From NCBI GenBank assembly GCA_946482625.1, contig CAMLSH010000051.1:1-13793 (forward strand): 13,793 bases of DNA. The letters run 5' to 3'. The notes under the pieces are model-generated. The model ran no database searches. It was given only the letters and a program-made list of their open reading frames with translations, and had not been told where the DNA came from. The translations under genes were made by a program, and so were the position numbers. This stretch comes from an uncultured Opitutaceae bacterium (GTDB lineage Bacteria > Verrucomicrobiota > Verrucomicrobiae > Opitutales > Opitutaceae). Below are positions 1-9,600 of this stretch, in pieces; position 1 is the first letter of the stretch, and each line of letters opens with the position of its first letter.

Positions 1-1916
1 GCCGCGTCCACCAGTTGCCCAGCCATCGTCGCGAGCGTTCGCGCGCCCACCGTGGCGCAGGCTCCTTGCAGTGCATGCGCAGCCGTTCCCAGTGAGTCTG
101 CGTCGGCGTGTTGCACCGCCTGCCGAATCTCGGCCAGGCGCGCGGCGGTATCACGTTTGAAGGCACCCAAGATCTGGCCGAGCAGCCCGGGATCTTTTGC
201 CTGCGCAAGCACTCTTAAATCTCTCAAGACGCGCGGATCCAACGCCGGAGCGCTGTCGTCGATTGCTGCGAGAACGCCATTGCCAGAAATCGCGAGCGGG
301 TTCGCCGCCTCATCCGCTGTTGAAATAAAGTTCACACGGCCTTCCGGCAGCCATTGGTGCAGGATGGCAACGAGTCCCTCGCGATGGATCGGCTTGGTGA
401 GGAAATCGTTCATGCCCGCCGCAAGACAGCGCTCACGATCGCCTCGCATCGCGCGCGCCGTCATCGCGACGATAGGCACCTTGAGTTGCGGATACAGGCG
501 CCGGATTTCCATTGTTGCACTCAGTCCGTCCATTTCCGGCATTTCACAATCCATGAAAATCAGGTCGTAGCGGCCTTCTCCGACCAGGCGAACGGCTTCG
601 CGCCCGGTAGAGGCAAAATCGATGCTGCAGTTGAGGGATTCCAAAATCAACTGAGCTACCCGCTGGTTGACGACTTGGTCTTCCACGATGAGCACGTGAG
701 CGCTCACTTTCAGCGGCTCGGCAACAGTCGGCAGCCAGCGTTTGAGTGCGGCGAGATCGTTGTCGTTGTCGGCCGCTGAGTTTTCAGACCGGATGGACCA
801 GGCATCCGCAATCACCTCAAGCAAGGCCGACGGCCGCACCGGCTTGAGCAGGCACTTGGCAAAGCCCGCGGCGTAACTCTGCTCGAATTGCGAACGCTCC
901 ACCGTGGAAATCAGCAAGATGAGCACGGTATCACCGAGCCGCGGATGGGCCTTGATGGAACGCCCAAGAGTCACCCCGTCCATTCCGGAAAGATGGAAAT
1001 CGATCAACGCGATGGTGAAGGGGTCGCCGTTGTCGCATGCCGCGCGCATCATGCTCAACGCTTCGGTGGGCGAACTCGCGCGATGACTGCGGAGTCTCCA
1101 AGCCGTGAGCTGTTCCCTCATCATCTCGGAGGAGACGTCGTGCCCGTCGACCACCAACACCCGCGCATCACCGATCGACGAACGCGTCGAGAACGGGTCG
1201 GAGGTCTCGTTCGCGATCGGCAACGGCAAGGTCGCGCAAAAGATCGAGCCCGCCTTGGGGATACTGGTGACGCTGATGTCGCCGCCCATCAACTCGACCA
1301 GCTGCCGGCTGATCGCGAGGCCAAGCCCGGTGCCGCCAAACCTCCGGGTCGTCCCGGCGTCAGCCTGTTCGAACTTTTGAAACAACCGCCCGATCATCTC
1401 CGGCTCGATGCCGATGCCCGTATCGCGTATCTGTATACGGACCCAGGTCCGGTCGTCGACCGCCGGATCGCAGTCGACATCGATGACCACGTGCCCCCTC
1501 TCGGTGAACTTGACTGCATTGCCCACGAGATTGAGCAGCACCTGCCTGATGCGGTCGGAATCGCCGATGAAACGGCGCGGCATGCCAGGCGTGTAGCGCA
1601 CGACGAGCTCCAACCCCTTCGCGTCGGCCCTTGGAGCGAGCACGGCCGCAGCTTCCTCGACGGTTCGTAACAGATTAAACGGCACCGGCTCAATCAGCAG
1701 CTTGCCTGCTTCGATCTTTGAGAAATCGAGAATGTCGTTGATGACCGTCAGCAGCGAATCGGCGCTGGAGCGGATGATCTCGACGAATTCCCGCTGGCGG
1801 GAAACGAGCTTCGTCTGAAGCAAGAGGTCGACCATGCCCACGATTCCATTCATGGGCGTGCGGATCTCGTGACTCATGTTGGCCAAAAATTCACTCTTCG
1901 CGCGGTTGGCCTCTTC
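1..1916 (-). repeat. Paralogous kinase output module, copy A (direct repeat with 6779-8670)
   Basis: This segment of the seven-PAS kinase encodes HisKA through Hpt and aligns collinearly with 6779-8670. Spacing from H-box His to REC1 Asp is 290 residues in both, and from REC2 Asp to Hpt His is 158 in both. Only the REC1-REC2 linker differs, by 8 residues. Across the 74 residues from FLANMSHE to EPVPFNLL, 68 are identical. The repeat ends abruptly just before the H-box, where the PAS and coiled-coil regions diverge. Confidence 0.9.
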
Positions 1917-4841
1917 AGCGAGCGCCTTCGCTTTGCGCAGCTCTGCCTCCGCCACCTTGAGCTCCGTCACATCGAACAGCACGCCTTGAGTGCCGATGAT
2001 CGTTTTCTCGGGACCGAAGACTGCCGATTTAACCACATGCAGGTATTTCGTCTGGGGAATGTCCGGAGCGCTGTAAGTTTCCTCCAGCTCGATCGGGCGC
2101 CCGGTCTGCATGATCTGTTCGTGGTGAGAGCGGCCGAGACGAGCCCGCTCATCGTTCCACATCGGCTTCAAGTGCTGCGATTCCCACGCGGATACCTCAA
2201 GCACCGTGCGTCCAAGGATCTGGTCCGCGCTCATGCGCTTGAGCTGACAGTATCGCGAGTTGACGTAGGTATAACGCCCGGCGACGTCCTTGCGGAAAAT
2301 CCCCGCGGGTAGTTGTTCGACCAGCGAGTGGTAGAGCGCTTGCGACTCAAGCAACGCCGCTTCCGCGCGCTTCAGGTCGGTGATGTCTTTGGAGATACCG
2401 AAGGTCCCGATGATATTTCCCGCCGGATCACGCCAAGGCATCTTGCTCCCCAGCCGCCAGGAAACGGCGCCGTCCAGAAACACCTGTCGGGTAAGCTGGC
2501 CGATAACCGTCTCACCAGTGCGGATAACCTCCTGCTCGATATCGTGGAAACGCTGCGCATCGACTTCGTCATAGGTATCAAAATCGGTCATACCCGTGAG
2601 CAACTCACGCTCAGGAACGTTCGCATCGAGTCCTTTTGCCGCTCGCCGCTCCCGCAGATCGGGCACATGCGCGAGCACGTTCTGCACCTTCGAGCGACTG
2701 ACCAGGACAAAGCGGGACTGCCGGTCTTTGAAATAGACCGCATCCGGCGCCGTATCGAGCAACGCCCTCAACTGATCGCGTTCGTAGGCGAGCTCATCCT
2801 CGGCCTCCTTCAGGGCGGTCACGTCTTTGGAAATTCCAAAGGTGCCGACGGTTTTTCCGGTGCCATCGCGCCAGGCCATCTTCGTGGTCAGCGCCCAGGT
2901 GACCCGTCCGTCCGGATAGGTCTCCTTCTCCTGTTTGCCGATGAGGGGAATGCCCGTGCGGATAATTTCCTGCTCGTCTACCAGTGTCGTTCGCGCGTGG
3001 TCGTCGGCGTAGAAATCCGCGTCTGTCTTTCCCACCATCATGGCGGGATCGGTCAGTCCTATCCGGGATAAGAACGATTTACTGAAGCGCACGAAGCGCG
3101 ACGAACGGTCTTTGAAGTAGATCAGATCCGGGCTGTTATCCAGCATCGCATCCAGCAGCCCGCCGGCTTCCGCCAGCTTGGTTTCGGCCAGTTTTCTCCC
3201 GGTTACATCCGTGACGATGCCGGCAAGGCGTATCAGTTTGTCCGCGACGTCGCGGACTTGGAATCCCCGGACCTGGACCCACCGGATCTCTCCGTCCGGC
3301 CGGACGATGCGATACTCGACTTCCAAGCTGCGCGTTTCGCCCGCCAGAGCTGCAAACGCGAGCTGCGTGCGCTCACGATCTTCAGGCAGCACGAAGTCTC
3401 TCCACTGGGCCGGGTCCGCATAAAGGGCGGCCACCGAGCGGCCCCATATCCGCTCAAATGCCGGGCTGAGATACAGGATTTTATTCATGTCCGGCGAACA
3501 CACCCAGAACATGTCGCTGATATTATCGGCCAGCTGCTCGAACTTCTCGTTGCTCTCCCGCAGCGCATTCTCCGCCCGCTTGCGGTCGGTGATATCGCGG
3601 AAAAACCCCACGTTGCACGGCACTCCATCAATGGTCGTTCTGATCGTGCTGATGTCCGCATGAAAGACGGAGCCGTCCTTGTTCAGACAGGGGACATCCT
3701 CGGCCAGTGTCTTGTCCCCACGGGCTTGGGCGTCGAAGTGCGCCTCCACACTGCGCAGAGAATCCGCCGGGTGAACGTCCTTCAGTCCCCGGGTTTTAAG
3801 CTCGTTCTCTGTATACCCGAACATCCGGCACAACGACGGATTCGCGTACTTAAACCGTTTGGTTTTTATATCCACGACGGCAATACCGTCGGCGCTTCCT
3901 TCGAAAAGAGCGCGGTACCTGGCATCCGAGTCCCGCAGCGCCCTCTCCGCCCGGTTCCGCTCGGTGACATCGTGCTGGATGGCCACGAAGTGCGTGATCT
4001 TCCCGGCAGCATCGCGAATGGGCGATATCTGCCATTCCATGTTAAATTCCGTTCCGTCTTTGCGGTAATTGATCGTTTCGCCGGCGAAGGTTTCGCCCCG
4101 GGCAAGCGTTTCGCGCAAGCGGCGCAACGTCGCGGCGTCGGATTTCTCGCCTTGCAGGAGCCTTGGCGTTTTCCCGAGCACCTCCGCCGCGGTATAGCCC
4201 GTCATCCGGGTAAACGCCGGGTTGACGAAAAGTATCCTCGGGCCCGGCCGGCTCAATTCCGCGTCGGTGATCAAAATGGATTCCGTGGATTGCTCCACCG
4301 CAGCGCCGAGCAGCCGCAGCGACTGTTTACGCTCGGTGATGTTGCGGACGATGACGACGATCTGCCTCTCCGGCAGCGGCACCAATCGCGCCTCATAGTG
4401 CGATTCGTGACCTTGCAACACTGCCGAATACTCGATGCTGACCGGTCCGTTTTTCGCGATGAGCTGCTCGACGGCCTTCGCATACTGATGGGCGACTTCC
4501 TTGAGCGGCGTATCCTCAAGCCGCTTACCGATCAAATCCTCGCGCCCCGCCAGCAGTTCGCCAGCGGCCCCCGATTTGATGTCGAGAATCACCCCGTGAT
4601 GATCCAGCCGGAATACTAGATCGGGGATCGCCTGGAAGACGGCCCGCATCTCGGAATTCGCATCGATCATCTCCTGCGAACTTAACTCGAGCGATCGCTC
4701 CAGCATCGCGCGGTCGGTATCGGACTCCTTATACGCGTCACTGACTCCGTCGAGAAACCTGCTCCACTCCGCCGGCACGTTGAACCCCTCGCCGAAATGG
4801 CGTTTGAGCTGCCGCTTTAGGAGACTGTGCATCGCGTCCAT
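1..4841 (-). CDS. Soluble seven-PAS hybrid histidine kinase with REC-REC-Hpt output (C-terminus cut by window)
   Basis: A cytoplasmic multi-sensor kinase that should autophosphorylate on His and pass phosphate through receivers to an Hpt domain. 1613 codons are visible. Seven PAS domains are seen at about 66-174, 177-303, 306-428, 430-555, 560-682, 685-830 and 835-965. Then come HisKA (H-box NMSHEIRTP, His991), HATPase (N-box LLNLVGNAVKF, DTGIGIE, GGTGLGLAIS), REC1 (Asp1281), REC2 (Asp1431, MDCEMPEMDG) and Hpt (HALQG, His1589). No signal peptide or membrane segment is visible. Aligned on the paralogue at 6670-11652, only about 36 residues are missing beyond base 1. The start is fixed by a GGAGGAG ribosome site inside the end of the FIST gene, 2 bp away, so the two are probably translationally coupled. 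Oddity: REC1 reads VVDGHDV, with glycine where a second acidic residue is usual. PAS2 resembles a LOV domain (PRLLQG) but lacks the flavin-binding cysteine. Ligands are unknown. Confidence 0.95.
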   Translation of the reverse strand, partial: MDAMHSLLKRQLKRHFGEGFNVPAEWSRFLDGVSDAYKESDTDRAMLERSLELSSQEMIDANSEMRAVFQAIPDLVFRLDHHGVILDIKSGAAGELLAGREDLIGKRLEDTPLKEVAHQYAKAVEQLIAKNGPVSIEYSAVLQGHESHYEARLVPLPERQIVVIVRNITERKQSLRLLGAAVEQSTESILITDAELSRPGPRILFVNPAFTRMTGYTAAEVLGKTPRLLQGEKSDAATLRRLRETLARGETFAGETINYRKDGTEFNMEWQISPIRDAAGKITHFVAIQHDVTERNRAERALRDSDARYRALFEGSADGIAVVDIKTKRFKYANPSLCRMFGYTENELKTRGLKDVHPADSLRSVEAHFDAQARGDKTLAEDVPCLNKDGSVFHADISTIRTTIDGVPCNVGFFRDITDRKRAENALRESNEKFEQLADNISDMFWVCSPDMNKILYLSPAFERIWGRSVAALYADPAQWRDFVLPEDRERTQLAFAALAGETRSLEVEYRIVRPDGEIRWVQVRGFQVRDVADKLIRLAGIVTDVTGRKLAETKLAEAGGLLDAMLDNSPDLIYFKDRSSRFVRFSKSFLSRIGLTDPAMMVGKTDADFYADDHARTTLVDEQEIIRTGIPLIGKQEKETYPDGRVTWALTTKMAWRDGTGKTVGTFGISKDVTALKEAEDELAYERDQLRALLDTAPDAVYFKDRQSRFVLVSRSKVQNVLAHVPDLRERRAAKGLDANVPERELLTGMTDFDTYDEVDAQRFHDIEQEVIRTGETVIGQLTRQVFLDGAVSWRLGSKMPWRDPAGNIIGTFGISKDITDLKRAEAALLESQALYHSLVEQLPAGIFRKDVAGRYTYVNSRYCQLKRMSADQILGRTVLEVSAWESQHLKPMWNDERARLGRSHHEQIMQTGRPIELEETYSAPDIPQTKYLHVVKSAVFGPEKTIIGTQGVLFDVTELKVAEAELRKAKALAEEANRAKSEFLANMSHEIRTPMNGIVGMVDLLLQTKLVSRQREFVEIIRSSADSLLTVINDILDFSKIEAGKLLIEPVPFNLLRTVEEAAAVLAPRADAKGLELVVRYTPGMPRRFIGDSDRIRQVLLNLVGNAVKFTERGHVVIDVDCDPAVDDRTWVRIQIRDTGIGIEPEMIGRLFQKFEQADAGTTRRFGGTGLGLAISRQLVELMGGDISVTSIPKAGSIFCATLPLPIANETSDPFSTRSSIGDARVLVVDGHDVSSEMMREQLTAWRLRSHRASSPTEALSMMRAACDNGDPFTIALIDFHLSGMDGVTLGRSIKAHPRLGDTVLILLISTVERSQFEQSYAAGFAKCLLKPVRPSALLEVIADAWSIRSENSAADNDNDLAALKRWLPTVAEPLKVSAHVLIVEDQVVNQRVAQLILESLNCSIDFASTGREAVRLVGEGRYDLIFMDCEMPEMDGLSATMEIRRLYPQLKVPIVAMTARAMRGDRERCLAAGMNDFLTKPIHREGLVAILHQWLPEGRVNFISTADEAANPLAISGNGVLAAIDDSAPALDPRVLRDLRVLAQAKDPGLLGQILGAFKRDTAARLAEIRQAVQHADADSLGTAAHALQGACATVGARTLATMAGQLVDA

Positions 4842-4843
4842 AT

Positions 4844-6010
4844 CTACTCCTCCGAAAGCGTCGTGATCGTCATCGTCTGGTTGTGCAGTTCGCACCGCGC
4901 GCCGGGCGTGAACGGGGAAATTTCCCCATAGGAATAAAAGCCCGCCAGCATCGCCTTCTCACCAAGGATTTCACGCACCGCCTCGACTTCCTCCTCGATG
5001 CGTTGCTTGAGCACCAGCTTCCGCCCCACGCAGCTGATGAGAATCGCCAGGTCGGGTGCAACAGACCCGATCGCGCGATGGCTCGTTTGCGCTGCACCGG
5101 TCGCACCATCGATGAGCCGGTCAAAATTGGCCTTCATGAGCCGCGCATAAGCGCCCTCGGGAATGTCGCCCGCAAACGTCAGACTCTGCGCCGCTTCGTC
5201 GACCGACAGAATCGTGCGAACCACGGCCGCTTCCCCGCGCTGCGTGCGGATGCTCAGCGGAAACAAAAGCCCGGTGGCCGGCAGCCCCTTCGCCTGCTCG
5301 CCGAGGTACTGTTTGTAGAGGCCAAGCGCCGAATGCCCGTCCAACTCAAACAGCACGTTTGCCTGAGATTTAGTGACGACTCTCTCCGGCCCAAAAGAAT
5401 CCCAACCGCCCAACGAACCGAAGCCCACCTTCAACCGGTTGCCATACAAACCCAAGGCGGCGACCGTATCTTTTTCAGGGACTCCCGCACGAAACACGAG
5501 CGTCTCGCCGAAGCGCGCGCCATCGCCGGCGAGCCCACCCGTCAGCGTGACCCCTTCGGGCAACCGCCCCACCAGACCCGCAACGAACTCGGTGCCGTTG
5601 ACCCTCAAGCCGTCGGAAAGCACCAGCACGTGCGTCAATTTCTCCTCGGCACCGTCGTCATCGGGGACCGAGCTCGGCAGGTTTTGAGCAATCGCTTCGC
5701 CCGCAGTGAAACTGTCGTGATTTTCTCCCAAGTCCGCCTCCGCGCTGCGAAACCGCGAGTGTTCGAACTGCACCGCCGTGACGACGACAGACTCATCCGA
5801 AACCTGGACACCGGAGATTTCCCCAGCGGTGGAACAGCCGAAAATGTGCGCGACCGGGTAATCACGCCGGATCGCGTTCACCAAGTCCCGCTGCCGCAGA
5901 GCTGCCGTGGCGCCGAATACGAGGACGAGCGGCGCGTTTCTTGCGGCGGTCCCTGGAACGGCGGGAACCCAGCCGAGCGTCTTCGTCCATTTCCGTTGTT
6001 CGGTTTTCAT
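4844..6010 (-). CDS. FIST N/C domain signal-sensing protein
   Basis: A 388-residue protein matching the FIST (F-box and intracellular signal transduction) family, proposed from genomics to bind small ligands, possibly amino acids. FIST_N covers about residues 25-215: LVLVFGATAALRQ, then FGCSTAGEISG, then LTGGLAGDGARF, all typical. FIST_C covers about 220-375 and ends in the characteristic LAGFYSYGEISPF stretch. It has no signal peptide or membrane segment, so it is cytoplasmic. Its TAG stop is 2 bp from the start of the seven-PAS kinase, and its start is 55 bp after the receiver gene. This suggests it works with the kinase, perhaps as a detached sensory subunit. That role is inferred from context. 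No clear ribosome site precedes the chosen ATG, which is the first in the open frame. Confidence 0.92.
   Translation of the reverse strand: MKTEQRKWTKTLGWVPAVPGTAARNAPLVLVFGATAALRQRDLVNAIRRDYPVAHIFGCSTAGEISGVQVSDESVVVTAVQFEHSRFRSAEADLGENHDSFTAGEAIAQNLPSSVPDDDGAEEKLTHVLVLSDGLRVNGTEFVAGLVGRLPEGVTLTGGLAGDGARFGETLVFRAGVPEKDTVAALGLYGNRLKVGFGSLGGWDSFGPERVVTKSQANVLFELDGHSALGLYKQYLGEQAKGLPATGLLFPLSIRTQRGEAAVVRTILSVDEAAQSLTFAGDIPEGAYARLMKANFDRLIDGATGAAQTSHRAIGSVAPDLAILISCVGRKLVLKQRIEEEVEAVREILGEKAMLAGFYSYGEISPFTPGARCELHNQTMTITTLSEE
4847..4853 (-). promoter_or_regulatory. Ribosome binding site of the seven-PAS kinase
   Basis: On the minus strand this reads GGAGGAG and ends five bases before the ATG at 4841. 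It lies within the last codons of the FIST gene. It is the only strong Shine-Dalgarno sequence in the four-gene cluster; the other three starts have no obvious one. Confidence 0.8.
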
Positions 6011-6065
6011 GGCTGAAGAAGTTGATGAGGTTGGCCGGCGTCCGTGGGTGTCGCTCTTGCCCCGT

Positions 6066-6659
6066 TCAAGCGTCGGGGAGCGGCAGCGCTATCCCGAGTT
6101 TCTGCAGCTCCGGTATGACATGCTCCTTGTAACACTTCGGACAGATACTGTGGGAGAAGCGCGCATCTGTGTGGGCCGAGAAATACGACTCCAACTGCTG
6201 CCAGTAATTATGGTCGTCGCGGATGCTTTTGCAGTAGGAGCAGATCGGCAGGAGGCCGGACAGCTCGGTGAGTTCGTGTTGCAGATTGAGCAATCGCTCG
6301 GCCACCCGGAGGCGTGCGGCCAGCTGCTGTTCATCCCACGGCTTGGTGATAAAATCGTCCGCCCCCGCCTCCATCCCGGTGAGAAAATAATCCCGGCCAT
6401 CGAGCACTGTGAGCAAAATGACGTACGTGTATTTTTTACCAGATATCGCCCGCACGGCGCGGATGCGCCGGCACAACTCCAGCCCGCTCATCCCCGGCAT
6501 GTTCCAGTCCGTGAGGAGCAACGGGATCGTTTGCTCCTGAAGAATCGTCCACGCCTCCGCCCCGTCGGCCGCCACGATCACCTCATGCCCGAGCCGCCCG
6601 AGCGTTGCGGCCAGGACTAACCGAGTAGTGCTGTCATCATCGACGATTAGGATTTTCAT
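6066..6659 (-). CDS. Receiver-domain response regulator with C-terminal four-cysteine (CxxC...CxxC) module
   Basis: A 197-residue protein starting MKILIVDDD. The receiver spans about 1-122 with the full active site: Asp7/Asp8, phosphoacceptor Asp51 (LLTDWNMPGMSG), Thr84 and Lys106 (FITKPWD). A short helical linker (about 110-136) leads to a C-terminal module at 137-183: PICSYCKSIRDD, YW, then SHSICPKC. This gives Cys140, 143, 173 and 176, spaced like a zinc site. The module recurs at the ends of PAS and receiver proteins in several phyla, but its function is not established to my knowledge. There is no DNA-binding or enzymatic output domain. The open frame extends upstream to 6944, but that would overlap the kinase by 275 bp and the receiver fold begins at Met 6659, so the short form is chosen. 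It starts 10 bp after the propeller kinase stop, suggesting coupled translation and a role as its phosphate acceptor. Confidence 0.92.
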   Translation of the reverse strand: MKILIVDDDSTTRLVLAATLGRLGHEVIVAADGAEAWTILQEQTIPLLLTDWNMPGMSGLELCRRIRAVRAISGKKYTYVILLTVLDGRDYFLTGMEAGADDFITKPWDEQQLAARLRVAERLLNLQHELTELSGLLPICSYCKSIRDDHNYWQQLESYFSAHTDARFSHSICPKCYKEHVIPELQKLGIALPLPDA

Positions 6660-6669
6660 AAGAAAAGAT

Positions 6670-9600
6670 TTAGGGGGTGGAATCAGGCGGCTCCGGCACC
6701 AACTCGGCTTCCACGCGCGCCAGTTCGCTTGAGAGTCGCTCCAACAGCGCTTGTGCGTCGGCAAACGCATGTTTGCGTCCCGCGTCCACGAACGCGGCTG
6801 CGATCTTGGCGAGCTCCTTGGCCCCGATGGCTGCACAGGCGCCTTGCAGCGCATGCGCGGCCGCTCTGAGCGAATCCGCCTGAGCGTGCTCGACCGCCTC
6901 CCGGATCGCGGCGACACGCTTCGCAGCATCCCGTTTGAACCCATCGAAAAGTTGCACGAGCAACTCCGGGTCCCGCGCCTGCGCGAGTGTCCGCAAATTT
7001 TTCAAAATCCGCGGATCGATCGCCGGAGCGGGTTCGTCCGACGCGCGGGGCAAGGCAACCGCGGCAACCGGGGACGACTCCGCAGCCTTGCCCACCAAAG
7101 AAATCGAAGACGCATATCTGCCCGGCAGCCACTGTCGGAGCATGCTCACGAGCCCTTCGCGATGGATGGGCTTTGTCATGAAATCGTTCATACCGACCGC
7201 GAGACAACGCTCGCGATCGCCGCGCATCGCCCGCGCCGTCATTGCAACGATGGGCACCGAAAGAGCGGGATAACGGCGGCGTATCTCCATCGTCGCGGTC
7301 AAGCCGTCCATCTCCGGCATCTCGCAATCCATGAAAATGATGTCGTACCTCGTTTCTCCCGCCAGCCGGATGGCTTCGCGGCCGTTGGCGGCAAAATCCG
7401 CATGGCAGTTCAGCGCTTCGAGAATCAGCTGCGCCACCCGCTGGTTGACGTCTTGATCTTCGACGACGAGGACGCGCGCGTTGATGGTGAGTGACGGCTC
7501 GACCGAAAGTTGAGGCAGAGCTTCGCCGACCGGGACTGGGGCGCGCACGGAACAAGCCGACGCGATGGCTTCGAGCAACGCGGACGGACGCACCGGCTTG
7601 AGCAGACATTTGGCGAAACCGGCGGCATGGCTTTGCTCGAATTGAGAACGCTCGACCGTCGAAACCAGTAATACGAGGGCCGTCTCCTTCAGCAACGGGT
7701 CGGCTTTGATCGAACGCCCCAACGCCACGCCATCCATCCCGGACAGGTGAAAATCGATCAGAGCGACCGTAAACGGATCGCCACTTTCGCGCGCGGCACG
7801 CATCGCCATCAACCCTTCTTCAGGCGTATTTGTCACCTCGTTACGAAGTCCCCATGAGCCGAGCTGCTCCTTCAGGATCAGGCAGGAAACGTCGCGTTCG
7901 TCGATCACCAGCACCCGCGCACCGGCAAGCGGCGCACCTCCGGAAAATGGGTCGGACGTCTCCGCTTCGACCGGCAGGGGCAGAGTCACACAAAAGGCCG
8001 AACCTTCCCCGGGGACGCTCGTGACACTCACCTCGCCGCCCATGAGCTCGACCAGTTGGCGACTGATCGCCAGACCCAGCCCGGTGCCGCCAAACCGCCG
8101 CGTGATACCCGCATCCGCTTGTTCGAACTTCTTAAAAAGCCGGCCGAGCATCTCCGGATCGATGCCGATTCCGGTATCTTTGATCTGTATACGCACCTGG
8201 GCCCTTCCCTCGACCGGCGGATCGCAATCGACGTCGATGATCACGTGGCCCTTCTCGGTGAACTTGACCGCATTGCCCGCCAGATTCAGCAGCACCTGGC
8301 GGATGCGATCGGCGTCGCCAAGGAAACGGCGCGGCGTTCCCGGCGCGTAGCGCACGATAAGATCCAGCCCCTTCGCGTCGGCGCGCGGCGCGAGGATCGC
8401 CGACCCTTCCTCCACGAGGTGCAACAGGTTGAACGGCACTGGCTCGATCAGCAGTTTGCCCGCCTCGATCTTCGAGAAATCGAGGATGTCGTTGATGATC
8501 GTCAGCAGCGAGTCGGCACTGGCCCGGATGATCTCGGAAAACTCCCGCTGCCGCGGAGCCAGCTTGGTCTGAAGTAACAAGTCCGCCATGCCCACGATGC
8601 CGTTCATCGGTGTGCGAATCTCATGGCTCATGTTGGCGAGAAAATCGCCCTTCGCCCGGTTCGCATCTTCCGCGGCGGCCTTTGCGTCGCGCATTTTCTC
8701 CTCTGCCAGCTTGAGCTCAGTCACGTCGATCAACGTGGTGACCGATTGCTTTTTCCCGGTCACGGGATCGACGAACATCCGGCTGGTAAGCAACGCCCAC
8801 ACCAGACGTCCGTCGCGATGCAGATAACGTTTCTCGATGGAGTAATGATCGATCTCACCACGCAGGAATTGCTGGGTCAGCACCCGCTGCCGCGCGTAGT
8901 CGTCTGGATGCGACATGCGGCCGAAAATACCCGGGATAACCGACTCCTCCGCGGACACACCGGTGATGCGTTCATGCGCCGGGTTGACCAAATGCGTCTG
9001 ATCCTCGCCGGGCACGAGCCACGATATCCCCACGGGAACGGCTTCGAAGATAAACTTGAAACGCGCCTGCTCACGAGCGAGGTCCCGCGCGCGCTCGTCC
9101 ACGCGGCGCTCCAGCTCATCATGCGCGATCCGCAACGCCTCCTCGGCGCGCTTGCGGTCAGCGTTCTCCCGCTGCAAATCCTCCGTACGGGTCCGAACCT
9201 CGTTCTCCAGAAGCATCCGGTTTTTCTCCAGCACTTCCCCGCGGTCCGCCAGGTGCCTGACCCGCCAGCGGTAGGCTCCAGTGAGGACGGTCAGCCCCAG
9301 ACCGCCGCAGAGAAGATAAAACCAGGTCGTCTGATAAAAATGGGGCCGCAACTCGATCTTGAGGGTATCGCCGGCGTGGTTCCAGACGCCGTCCGCATTG
9401 CCCGCCGCAAGGCGAAACGTGTAATGGCCCGGCTTGAGATTGGTATAAAACACCTGACGCCGGTTCCCCGATTCCACCCAGTCCGGGTCGTACCCTTGCA
9501 GTTGATACCGAAACTGCACGCGTTGCGGCGCGATAAAGCTGGTCGCAGTGAAATGAATCTCCAGTTCGCCCGATCCCGGCGGCACCACCTGACGGTCGTG

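Noticed and set aside
4000..4310. PAS2 of the soluble kinase as a blue-light LOV sensor
   Set aside because: The sequence is TPRLLQG where LOV domains have the photoactive cysteine in NCRFLQ. Proline replaces it, so cysteine-flavin photochemistry is not supported.
3258..4619. Plus-strand open frame of 453 codons
   Set aside because: It lies antisense to the seven-PAS kinase, is rich in Arg/His/Pro, and has no recognisable domain. The opposite strand codes for clear PAS domains throughout.
4883..6016. Plus-strand open frame of 377 codons
   Set aside because: It is antisense to the FIST gene, shows no family resemblance, and has typical shadow composition.
6660..6944. N-terminal extension of the receiver protein starting at 6944
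   Set aside because: It would overlap the Hpt-coding end of the propeller kinase. The extension is low-complexity Arg/Ser-rich and the receiver fold starts at Met 6659.
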